From an uncultured Peptoniphilus sp. (GTDB taxonomy: Bacteria; Bacillota; Clostridia; Tissierellales; Peptoniphilaceae): 5,047 bases of DNA. Both the position numbers and the translations under genes were made by a program. A model generated the notes under the pieces. That model was not told the DNA's origin and searched no databases. It saw nothing but the letters and a program-made list of their open reading frames with translations. The DNA is taken from NCBI GenBank assembly GCA_946999425.1, contig CAMQDG010000082.1, positions 1 through 5,047 on the forward strand. The letters run 5' to 3'. This document shows positions 1-4,978 of this stretch, piece by piece (the first letter of the stretch is position 1; every line of letters begins with the position of its first letter).

Positions 1-40
1 TTACGTGTGGTTTGGTTCTTTCAAAATGTTGTTTAGCCAT
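1..40 (-). CDS. tuf: Elongation factor Tu, 5' end only (partial)
   Basis: Only the first 13 codons are inside the window; the gene runs off the left edge. They read MAKQHFERTKPHV, the highly conserved N-terminus of bacterial EF-Tu, just before the NIGTIGHVDHGKT P-loop that would follow. EF-Tu is the cytoplasmic GTPase that delivers aminoacyl-tRNA to the ribosomal A site. The ATG is preceded at 5 nt by AAGGAGG (46-52), and the fusA stop codon lies inside this ribosome binding site, so the gene is very likely the last member of the rpsL-rpsG-fusA-tuf operon and translationally linked to fusA. The assignment rests on a short match, but the operon context makes it nearly certain. Confidence 0.93.
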   Translation of the reverse strand, partial: MAKQHFERTKPHV

Positions 41-45
41 TTTTT

Positions 46-52
46 CCTCCTT
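46..52 (-). promoter_or_regulatory. Ribosome binding site of tuf overlapping the fusA stop
   Basis: AAGGAGG on the minus strand, 5 nt before the tuf ATG. The fusA TAA (53-51) shares its last two bases with the first two of this motif (TAAGGAGG), so ribosomes finishing EF-G end directly on the tuf ribosome binding site. This favours termination-reinitiation and matched EF-G/EF-Tu synthesis (inference). Confidence 0.85.
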
Positions 53-2126
53 ATTTGTTTTTCTTGCCGATTACTTCATCAGCTATACTATTTGGTACTT
101 GTTCATAGTGGTCAAATTGCATTGAATAGTTTGCTCTTCCTTGTGTATTTGAACGAAGAGCTGTTGCATATCCGAACATTTCTGCAAGGGGTACATAACA
201 TGTTACTATTTGCGCTCCGCTTACAAGTTCCATTCCTTCCATTCTTCCACGTCTTGAGTTTATATCTCCAATTACATCTCCCATGTATTCTTCTGGGGTT
301 GTAATTTCAACCTTCATCATTGGTTCAAGTAATACTGGGTTTCCTTTTGAAAGGGCATCTCTTAAAGCCATTGAACCGGCTATTTTAAATGCCATTTCTG
401 ATGAGTCAACTTCGTGGTATGAACCGTCATAAAGTGTTACTTTTATATCAAGTACTTCATATCCTCCAAGTACACCTGATTGAAGGGCTTCTTCAATTCC
501 TTGTTGTACTGGTCCGATATATTCTTTGGGGATAGCTCCTCCGACAATTTTATTTTCAAATACAAAGCCTGAACCTGGTTCAAGGGGTTCTACTGTAATT
601 TTAGCGTGACCATATTGTCCACGTCCTCCGGATTGACGTACATATTTGCCTTCTCCGTCTGCTGCTTTTGTAATTGATTCTCTGTATGAAACTTGTGGAT
701 TTCCGATGTTTGCTTCAACTTTAAATTCTCTAAGCATTCTATCTACAATAATATCAAGGTGAAGTTCTCCCATTCCTGCTATTATTGTTTGTCCTGTTTC
801 TTCGTCAGTGTATGTTTTAAATGTCGGGTCTTCTTCTGCAAGTTTTTGTAGGGCTATTGCCATTTTATCTTGTGATGCTTTTGTCTTTGGTTCTATGGCA
901 ACTGAAATTACCGGTTCTGGGAATTCCATGTTTTCAAGAATTATTTGGTCTTTTTCATCACAAAGTGTGTCACCTGTAGTGGTATCTTTTAATCCTACTG
1001 CTGCTGCAATTTCTCCTGCAAATACTTCATCTATTTCTTCACGCTTGTTTGCGTGCATTAAAAGAATTCTTCCTATTCTTTCTCTTTTACCCTTTGTTGA
1101 GTTCATTACATATGATCCAGCTTTTATGGATCCCGAATAAACTCTAAAGTAAGCAAGTTTACCTACATAGGGGTCTGCTACTATTTTAAAGGCAAGAGCT
1201 GACATTGGTTCAGTGTCTGATGCATGTCTGTCTTCTTCTTCGTCAGTTCCCGGTTTTGTTCCTACTATTGCAGGAATGTCTGTAGGTGCTGGTAGATAAT
1301 CTATTATTGCATCAAGTAAAAGTTGTACACCCTTGTTTTTGTATGATGATCCGCAAGTTACGGGGGTCATCTTTACTGCAAGTGTTCCTTTTCTTATTGC
1401 TTTTTTTATCATTGTATCGGTTATTTCTTCTTCTTCAAGGTAAGCCATCATAAGATCTTCGTCAAATTCCGATACTCTTTCTATTAATTTATCTCTGTAT
1501 TCTAAAGCTTTATCCATGTATTCTGCTGGTACGTCTTCTATTTCTATTTCTGTTCCCAGTTGATCTTTATAGATTTCAGCTTTCATTTCTACAAGGTCAA
1601 TCATTCCTACAAAGTTTTCTTCAGCTCCTATTGGGATTTGAATTGGAACGGGATTGCCATGTAATTTTCTATCAATTGTTTCAACTGATCTGAAAAAGTC
1701 TGCGCCTGTTACGTCCATTTTGTTTATATGGGCAATTCTTGGTACATGATACTTGTCAGCTTGTCTCCAAACTGTTTCAGATTGAGGTTCAACACCTGAT
1801 TTTGCATCAAATAATGCAACTGCTCCATCAAGAACTCTTAGGGATCTTTCTACTTCTACTGTGAAGTCAACGTGTCCCGGAGTGTCAATGATGTTTAATC
1901 TGTAACCCTTCCAGTGAGCTGTTGTTGCTGCAGAAGTAATTGTAATACCTCTTTCTTGCTCTTGGGCCATCCAGTCCATTTGAGCAGCTCCTTCGTGGGT
2001 TTCTCCAATTTTGTGTATCTTACCGGTGTAGTACAAAATACGTTCTGTTGTTGTAGTTTTTCCGGCATCGATATGAGCCATAATACCTATATTTCTTACT
2101 TTATCTAATGGTATTTCTCTTGGCAT
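51..2126 (-). CDS. fusA: Translation elongation factor G (EF-G)
   Basis: Encodes a 691-residue EF-G, the GTPase that moves tRNAs and mRNA after peptide bond formation and, with ribosome recycling factor, splits ribosomes. Family length is about 690-700. The GTPase domain shows G1 AHIDAGKT (17-24), the RGIT switch (59-62), DTPGH with catalytic His85 (81-85), NKMD (135-138) and GSSYKNKG (259-266). Domain II starts near 308. Domain III includes GMGELHLDII (451-460). Domain IV has the SGGRGQYG loop (499-506) and the tip motif GSYHEVDSSE (568-577) that enters the decoding centre. Domain V contains INSRRGR (622-628). The start is the ATG of MPREIPLDK, 5 nt after a GGAGG and matching EF-G N-termini; an upstream in-frame TTG at 2156 lies inside rpsG and is rejected. 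It sits 10 nt after rpsG and 10 nt before tuf. His133 just before NKMD replaces what I recall as a usual Phe/Tyr. This is the canonical str-operon EF-G, not the EF-G2 paralogue. Confidence 0.98.
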   Translation of the reverse strand: MPREIPLDKVRNIGIMAHIDAGKTTTTERILYYTGKIHKIGETHEGAAQMDWMAQEQERGITITSAATTAHWKGYRLNIIDTPGHVDFTVEVERSLRVLDGAVALFDAKSGVEPQSETVWRQADKYHVPRIAHINKMDVTGADFFRSVETIDRKLHGNPVPIQIPIGAEENFVGMIDLVEMKAEIYKDQLGTEIEIEDVPAEYMDKALEYRDKLIERVSEFDEDLMMAYLEEEEITDTMIKKAIRKGTLAVKMTPVTCGSSYKNKGVQLLLDAIIDYLPAPTDIPAIVGTKPGTDEEEDRHASDTEPMSALAFKIVADPYVGKLAYFRVYSGSIKAGSYVMNSTKGKRERIGRILLMHANKREEIDEVFAGEIAAAVGLKDTTTGDTLCDEKDQIILENMEFPEPVISVAIEPKTKASQDKMAIALQKLAEEDPTFKTYTDEETGQTIIAGMGELHLDIIVDRMLREFKVEANIGNPQVSYRESITKAADGEGKYVRQSGGRGQYGHAKITVEPLEPGSGFVFENKIVGGAIPKEYIGPVQQGIEEALQSGVLGGYEVLDIKVTLYDGSYHEVDSSEMAFKIAGSMALRDALSKGNPVLLEPMMKVEITTPEEYMGDVIGDINSRRGRMEGMELVSGAQIVTCYVPLAEMFGYATALRSNTQGRANYSMQFDHYEQVPNSIADEVIGKKNK

Positions 2127-2136
2127 ACTTCCTCCC

Positions 2137-2607
2137 TTACCATCTGTAGTGAGCAAATGCCTTGTTTGCTTCTGCGGTTCTGTGCATTTCTTCTTTTCTC
2201 TTTACTGATGCACCAAGACCGTTTGAAGCGTCAATTATTTCTTTTGCAAGCCTTTGGTCCATAGTTTTTTCTCCACGGGCTCTTGCAAATTTAACAAGCC
2301 ATCTAAGTCCTAAAGTTTGACGTCTTTCTGGTCTTACTTCCATTGGAACTTGGTATGTTGCTCCACCTATTCTTCTTCCTTTTACTTCCAGCACAGGCAT
2401 AACGTTGTTAAGTGCTTTATAGAACACTTCTATTGGATCTTCACCTGTTGCTTCTTGTACAGCATCCATTGCGCTATATACAATTCTTTGAGCTGTTCCT
2501 TTTTTTCCGTCAAGCATTACATTGTTTATTAACTTTGTAATTACTACATCATCAAATTTAGGATCAGCCATTACTTCTCGTTTTTGGATATGTCCTTTTC
2601 TTGGCAT
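2137..2607 (-). CDS. rpsG: 30S ribosomal protein S7
   Basis: Encodes the full-length 156-residue S7, a primary 16S rRNA-binding protein that starts assembly of the 30S head and lines the E site. Visible landmarks are the basic N-terminus MPRKGHIQKRE, the helical core with NNVMLDGKKGTAQRIVY (28-44), the rRNA-binding beta-hairpin VLEVKGRRIGGATYQVP (72-88) with VRPERR (91-96), the RWLVKFARARGEKTM helix (102-116), and the C-terminal KRKEEMHRTAEANKAFAHYRW segment. The start is fixed by AAGGAGGG (2613-2620) 5 nt upstream. Its TAA stop touches the fusA ribosome binding site (TAAGGGAGG), and the gap to fusA is 10 nt. In E. coli S7 represses its own operon by binding the rpsL-rpsG intercistronic RNA; the long gap ahead of rpsG here leaves room for this, but no such site is proven. 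Confidence 0.98.
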   Translation of the reverse strand: MPRKGHIQKREVMADPKFDDVVITKLINNVMLDGKKGTAQRIVYSAMDAVQEATGEDPIEVFYKALNNVMPVLEVKGRRIGGATYQVPMEVRPERRQTLGLRWLVKFARARGEKTMDQRLAKEIIDASNGLGASVKRKEEMHRTAEANKAFAHYRW

Positions 2608-2701
2608 AACTTCCCTCCTTAACCATTAATAGTCGATTCATCGGTACTCAGTTTTTGACCGTAAGCCTAAGCAATCTATATTAAAGTCAAATTTCATTTA
2701 A
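2608..2701 (-). other. rpsL-rpsG intercistronic region (94 nt), possible S7 control site
   Basis: This is by far the longest gap inside the str operon; the other two are 10 nt. It holds the strong rpsG Shine-Dalgarno AAGGAGGG (2613-2620). Upstream of that are only weak pairing elements: CGGT/ACCG arms at 2642-2645 and 2658-2661, and a CGAT/ATCG mini-palindrome at 2634-2643. There is no intrinsic terminator and no convincing promoter. In E. coli an intercistronic region of similar length carries the S7 feedback site. Equivalent function here is inference from position and length only. Confidence 0.35.
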
Positions 2702-3115
2702 TCAGTTTTTCGGCTTCTTTGTACCATATTTTGATCTTGCTTGACGTCTTGTGTCAACGCCTGCAGTATCCAGTGTTCCTCTTATGATGTGGTATCTAAC
2801 ACCTGGTAAGTCTTTTACCCTACCGCCACGAATAAGAACTACACTGTGTTCTTGCAAGTTGTGTCCGATTCCGGGAATGTAAGCCATTACTTCGTATCCG
2901 TTTGTTAAACGAACCCTTGCTACTTTTCTTAGAGCTGAGTTAGGTTTTTTCGGTGTTACTGTTCTAACTGCAACACATACTCCTCTCTTTTGAGGTGAAT
3001 TTACATCAGTTTCAACTTTTCTTAGTGAATCATAGTTCACGTCAAGAGCAGGTGATTTTGATTTGTGTTCTACTTTCTTTCTACCTTGTCTAACCAGCTG
3101 ATTAATAGTCGGCAT
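2702..3115 (-). CDS. rpsL: 30S ribosomal protein S12
   Basis: Encodes a 137-residue S12, the decoding-centre protein that monitors codon-anticodon pairing. It opens with MPTINQLVRQGRKK. It carries the Firmicute-type insertion of about 13 residues (roughly 25-39) absent from the 124-residue E. coli protein. It then has PQKRGVC (41-47), TPKKPNSALRK (54-64) and GHNLQEHSVVLIRGGRVKD (84-102), and ends in KYGTKKPKN. Lys56 and Lys101, the positions where classic streptomycin-resistance changes occur (B. subtilis numbering), are both wild type. Asp102 is the residue methylthiolated by RimO in some bacteria. The start is the ATG preceded by the near-perfect AAAGGAGGTG. An upstream in-frame extension to 3196 crosses the promoter and is rejected. 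It is the first gene of the str operon, led by the promoter at 3187-3215. The stop is TGA. Confidence 0.98.
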   Translation of the reverse strand: MPTINQLVRQGRKKVEHKSKSPALDVNYDSLRKVETDVNSPQKRGVCVAVRTVTPKKPNSALRKVARVRLTNGYEVMAYIPGIGHNLQEHSVVLIRGGRVKDLPGVRYHIIRGTLDTAGVDTRRQARSKYGTKKPKN

Positions 3116-3144
3116 TAAGGCACCTCCTTTATAATTTTTTGCAT
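3115..3144 (-). CDS. Possible 9-codon leader ORF overlapping the rpsL start
   Basis: An ATG at 3144 opens the frame MQKIIKEVP, whose TAA overlaps the rpsL ATG (TAATG). Its ribosome binding site would be AGGTGG, 10 nt upstream and inside the 3' arm of the leader hairpin at 3153-3170. Its own codons contain the rpsL Shine-Dalgarno sequence. This could be a translated leader, or a chance frame in A-rich sequence; chance is at least as likely. Confidence 0.2.
   Translation of the reverse strand: MQKIIKEVP
3121..3130 (-). promoter_or_regulatory. Ribosome binding site of rpsL
   Basis: AAAGGAGGTG is an almost complete complement of the 16S 3' end, 5 nt from the ATG. It is the strongest such site in the window, fits the high expression of S12, and decides the start at 3115 over upstream in-frame codons. 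Confidence 0.9.
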
Positions 3145-3150
3145 AATTTA

Positions 3151-3206
3151 AAGACCACCTAATGGTAGTCATAAATACGCTTATATATTCTATCATTAGT
3201 GGTCTT
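3151..3206. repeat. Imperfect inverted repeat overlapping the str promoter and leader
   Basis: On the plus strand, 3151-3168 reads AAGACCACCTAATGGTAG. The complement of 3190-3206 reads AAGACCACTAATGATAG. The arms therefore match at 16 of 17 positions with one extra C, separated by 21 bp. One arm lies in the promoter spacer and extended -10; the other lies about 15-30 nt into the transcript. Inside it, 3153-3170 also forms a short hairpin (GACTACC, loop ATTA, GGTGGTC, one G-U pair). RNA starting at the promoter lacks the upstream arm and can form only the short hairpin. RNA reading in from the upstream genes can form the long stem, followed by UUUAAAUU. It could act as a weak terminator for read-through or as a DNA operator; neither is shown. 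Confidence 0.6.
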
Positions 3207-3215
3207 ATACGTCAA
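3187..3215 (-). promoter_or_regulatory. Promoter of the str operon (rpsL-rpsG-fusA-tuf)
   Basis: A sigma-A type promoter on the minus strand. The -35 TTGACG is at 3215-3210, followed by a 17-bp spacer and the -10 TAGAAT at 3192-3187, preceded by TGA as an extended -10. Each hexamer differs from consensus at one base. The predicted start is near 3180-3182, giving a leader of about 65 nt. An A-rich stretch upstream of the -35 (about 3216-3250) looks like an UP element. This quality suits a highly expressed ribosomal operon. Confidence 0.85.
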
Positions 3216-3256
3216 CTTTTTTTAATTTTTCTCTAAGTTTTTCCTTAATTTTTATT

Positions 3257-4321
3257 TTAAATTTGCCCTTTTAAAATTTGACCCTTTATTTGGTCTTTTG
3301 AGCAGTATTTTATCAATTTAAAAATGATTGTGACAAGGGATACTCCCAATAAAATATGTCCGACTCCTCCAAGACCTGCCATAGAATTTATCAGAAGTTT
3401 TGAGGGCTTATATACATTTATAAGGCCATGTAAAAACATGATTGAATAGGTTAAAAACATTCCTGCTTCATAAGTTTTAAGGGTGGTTTTAAATTCTTGT
3501 CCTTGAATTTTAAGACTTTTTAGTGTCAAGAAAAAAATGAAAGGGATAATAAAGCCTAAAACTATAAGGTGACCATGAACTCTTAAAAGGTTAGGGTCAA
3601 TGGGAGCTATTTTGCTGAATTCTCTGTAAAATGCTCCTGCTATTAAACCTGAGATTAAAAAGGAAAAGGCTGATCTTAAAAATTCCATACTTTCAAAGCT
3701 CTCTTTTGTGTTTTCTCTGAATTTTACTATCATCATTATATATGCCATGGTTTTTGGTATCATTAAGGCTCCTACCATGGGATAAGTCCTTTTGAAAAGA
3801 ACTACTGGTGTGTAAAATGCAAAACTTAAAAATACCCAAATCCACAGGTTTTTTAGTTCTTCTTTGTTTTTAAATTTAATTAATAAATAAATTACAATTA
3901 TTCCCATTATTAAAAAGGGTATATTTGATACTAAATCAAGTGTATCTGAAAGGTTTACAAAGTTATAAACAACCAAGACTTCTCTTAAAGCCAGAAATAG
4001 TCCCAATATAAAATCCATTTTTTTATTTTTATAGCCTGCAACTTTTTTTATATAGATGTAAAATAAAATATAAAAAATCGACATGGTTACTGCTGATACT
4101 TTACTTCCATATAAAAGGAGGTTCTTATTTATTGCAAAGCCATTCTCTTCAACCCTTGATATAATCCTGGGGACTAAGTGGAAGGTATCTCCTCCTGCAA
4201 GTAATATTGCCATTGTTCCTAAAAGATTTTTGCCCATTTTTTTTGATGTGAACATCTTTAGGCCCAAATACATGGCAAATGTTAAATAAAATATATCAAA
4301 AAATACTTCTAATTCTCTCAT
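3257..4321 (-). CDS. Polytopic membrane protein with DUF2871-like C-terminal domain, putative heme-linked function
   Basis: Encodes 354 residues with about 11 predicted membrane segments (roughly 6-24, 33-50, 71-92, 103-122, 133-150, 158-176, 182-199, 215-233, 246-267, 285-304, 314-335). The C-terminal part (about 213-338) resembles the small four-helix DUF2871 family: GAFYREFSK (229-237), VHGHLIVLG (248-256), a lone His298, and GVGHILLG (319-326). The N-terminal part, with GGDTFHLVPR (43-52), I do not recognise. His249, His251, His298 and His322, plus His48, lie in or next to membrane helices and could be heme or metal ligands (inference). I prefer the ATG at 4321, which overlaps the repressor stop as ATGA, over an in-frame TTG at 4345; coupling would compensate for a weak Shine-Dalgarno sequence (AGAGG). 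Co-transcription with an HrtR-like heme sensor suggests a role in heme tolerance, binding or traffic. There is no ABC motif or signal peptide. It ends in a duplicated KGQI motif. Confidence 0.85.
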   Translation of the reverse strand: MRELEVFFDIFYLTFAMYLGLKMFTSKKMGKNLLGTMAILLAGGDTFHLVPRIISRVEENGFAINKNLLLYGSKVSAVTMSIFYILFYIYIKKVAGYKNKKMDFILGLFLALREVLVVYNFVNLSDTLDLVSNIPFLIMGIIVIYLLIKFKNKEELKNLWIWVFLSFAFYTPVVLFKRTYPMVGALMIPKTMAYIMMIVKFRENTKESFESMEFLRSAFSFLISGLIAGAFYREFSKIAPIDPNLLRVHGHLIVLGFIIPFIFFLTLKSLKIQGQEFKTTLKTYEAGMFLTYSIMFLHGLINVYKPSKLLINSMAGLGGVGHILLGVSLVTIIFKLIKYCSKDQIKGQILKGQI

Positions 4322-4911
4322 TTTTCTACGCCTCTTAAAATCCAATCTGTATATAATTTATAAACTTCTATAAATTTTTCTCTTGTATAGTCATTTCTGA
4401 AACTTTCTTTTATAAGTTCATGGATTATACTTTTTATGAAATTTATAAATTCCATCATTTCTTTTTTATTTATATTTTCTATTTCTATTTGTGGATTTTT
4501 TAAATCCTTTAAGTTAGTCTCTACAAACTCTTTTCTGTAGTGATCCTCTACTTTTTCGTCCCAATTTAGAAATTTATGTTTGTATAAATTTCTCTTTTTT
4601 TGGTCATAGAGAGTTTTTAACAAAAATTCTCCATACTTATTTAAAGTTTCTTTTAAATTCCCCTTTTCTTTTACCAAAAGTTTAAAAAATTCTCCATGTA
4701 TCTCTAGTGTTTCTCTTTTAAGCATAAGAAAATAGGCATCATAGATATCATCAAAGTATTGGTAAAATGAACCTCTTGCCATTTTACTTTCTTTTATAAT
4801 GTCTGAAACTGCTGCTTCTTTTATAGATTTACTTTCAAAAACATTTTTTAAGGCCTTATAAATATTATTTTGTTTTTCTTCTGGTAAATTATAAAAAGTT
4901 TTGTTTGCCAT
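4318..4911 (-). CDS. TetR-family transcriptional repressor, HrtR-like putative heme sensor
   Basis: Encodes 197 residues. The N-terminal TetR DNA-binding domain (about 10-56) ends in the helix-turn-helix AAVSDIIKESKMARGSFYQYF (33-53). The rest is a helical ligand-binding and dimer domain. It resembles Lactococcus HrtR, the heme-responsive repressor of the hrtBA exporter. The motif TLEIHGEFF places a His at residue 72, the number of HrtR's first heme ligand. KSIIHELIKE places His164 where HrtR has its second ligand His149, after an internal insertion of about 15 residues. DDIYDAYFLMLKRET and KFLNW also match my memory of HrtR. The start is MANKTFYNLPEEK, with AAGGAGGG (4915-4922) just upstream; an extension to 4941 would cross the operator. 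Two HrtR-type palindromes in its promoter imply autorepression. It overlaps the downstream membrane gene by ATGA. TetR assignment is near certain; heme sensing is inferred from recalled family data. Confidence 0.93.
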   Translation of the reverse strand: MANKTFYNLPEEKQNNIYKALKNVFESKSIKEAAVSDIIKESKMARGSFYQYFDDIYDAYFLMLKRETLEIHGEFFKLLVKEKGNLKETLNKYGEFLLKTLYDQKKRNLYKHKFLNWDEKVEDHYRKEFVETNLKDLKNPQIEIENINKKEMMEFINFIKSIIHELIKESFRNDYTREKFIEVYKLYTDWILRGVEK

Positions 4912-4926
4912 AAGCCCTCCTTTTTT

Positions 4927-4941
4927 GTGACACCGTGTCAT
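4927..4941. promoter_or_regulatory. Operator 1, HrtR-type palindrome downstream of the start site
   Basis: The minus strand reads ATGACACGGTGTCAC. Its core TGACAC-G-GTGTCA (4928-4940) is a perfect 13-bp palindrome around one central base. It matches the lactococcal HrtR operator ATGACACAGTGTCAT (from memory) at 13 of 15 positions. It lies between the predicted transcription start (about 4943) and the ribosome binding site (4915-4922), where a bound repressor would block transcription. Its centre is 29 bp from that of operator 2. Confidence 0.8.
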
Positions 4942-4949
4942 TTATTTTT

Positions 4950-4978
4950 ATTTTAATGACAGTCTGTCATTTCGTCAA
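4950..4978 (-). promoter_or_regulatory. Promoter of the repressor-membrane protein operon
   Basis: On the minus strand, the -35 TTGACG is at 4978-4973, followed by a 17-bp spacer and the -10 TAAAAT at 4955-4950. The predicted start is near 4943, leaving a leader of only about 30 nt. An A-rich run (about 4980-5000) precedes the -35 as a likely UP element. The promoter is strong but overlaid by two operators, the usual design for an autorepressed, inducible operon. Confidence 0.8.
4955..4971. promoter_or_regulatory. Operator 2, palindrome filling the promoter spacer
   Basis: AATGACAGTCTGTCATT is a perfect palindrome with 8-bp arms and one central base. It shares the ATGACA/TGTCAT half-sites with operator 1, and its 15-bp core matches the recalled HrtR operator at 13 of 15 positions. 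It occupies nearly the whole -35/-10 spacer (4956-4972) and touches the -10, so binding should exclude RNA polymerase directly. Confidence 0.8.

Noticed and set aside
5..304. Plus-strand open frames inside fusA (5-304, 808-1140, 1914-2108), rpsG (2317-2532) and the membrane gene (4083-4289)
   Set aside because: They lie opposite strongly conserved coding regions, lack ribosome binding sites, and encode no recognisable proteins; they are antisense shadows.
2660..2695. Internal promoter before rpsG based on a TTGACT on the minus strand
   Set aside because: No acceptable -10 hexamer occurs 16-18 bp downstream of it.
3116..3196. N-terminal extension of the rpsL frame up to 3196
   Set aside because: It would start within the -10/spacer region of the str promoter, and the extra residues do not resemble S12. 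The AAAGGAGGTG site points to 3115.
4322..4345. TTG start for the membrane protein at 4345
   Set aside because: It has no good ribosome binding site, and the ATG at 4321 forms a typical ATGA overlap with the repressor stop.
4912..4941. N-terminal extension of the repressor to 4941
   Set aside because: The upstream ATG lies in operator 1 and its codons include the real ribosome binding site. Starting at 4911 also puts His72 in register with HrtR.
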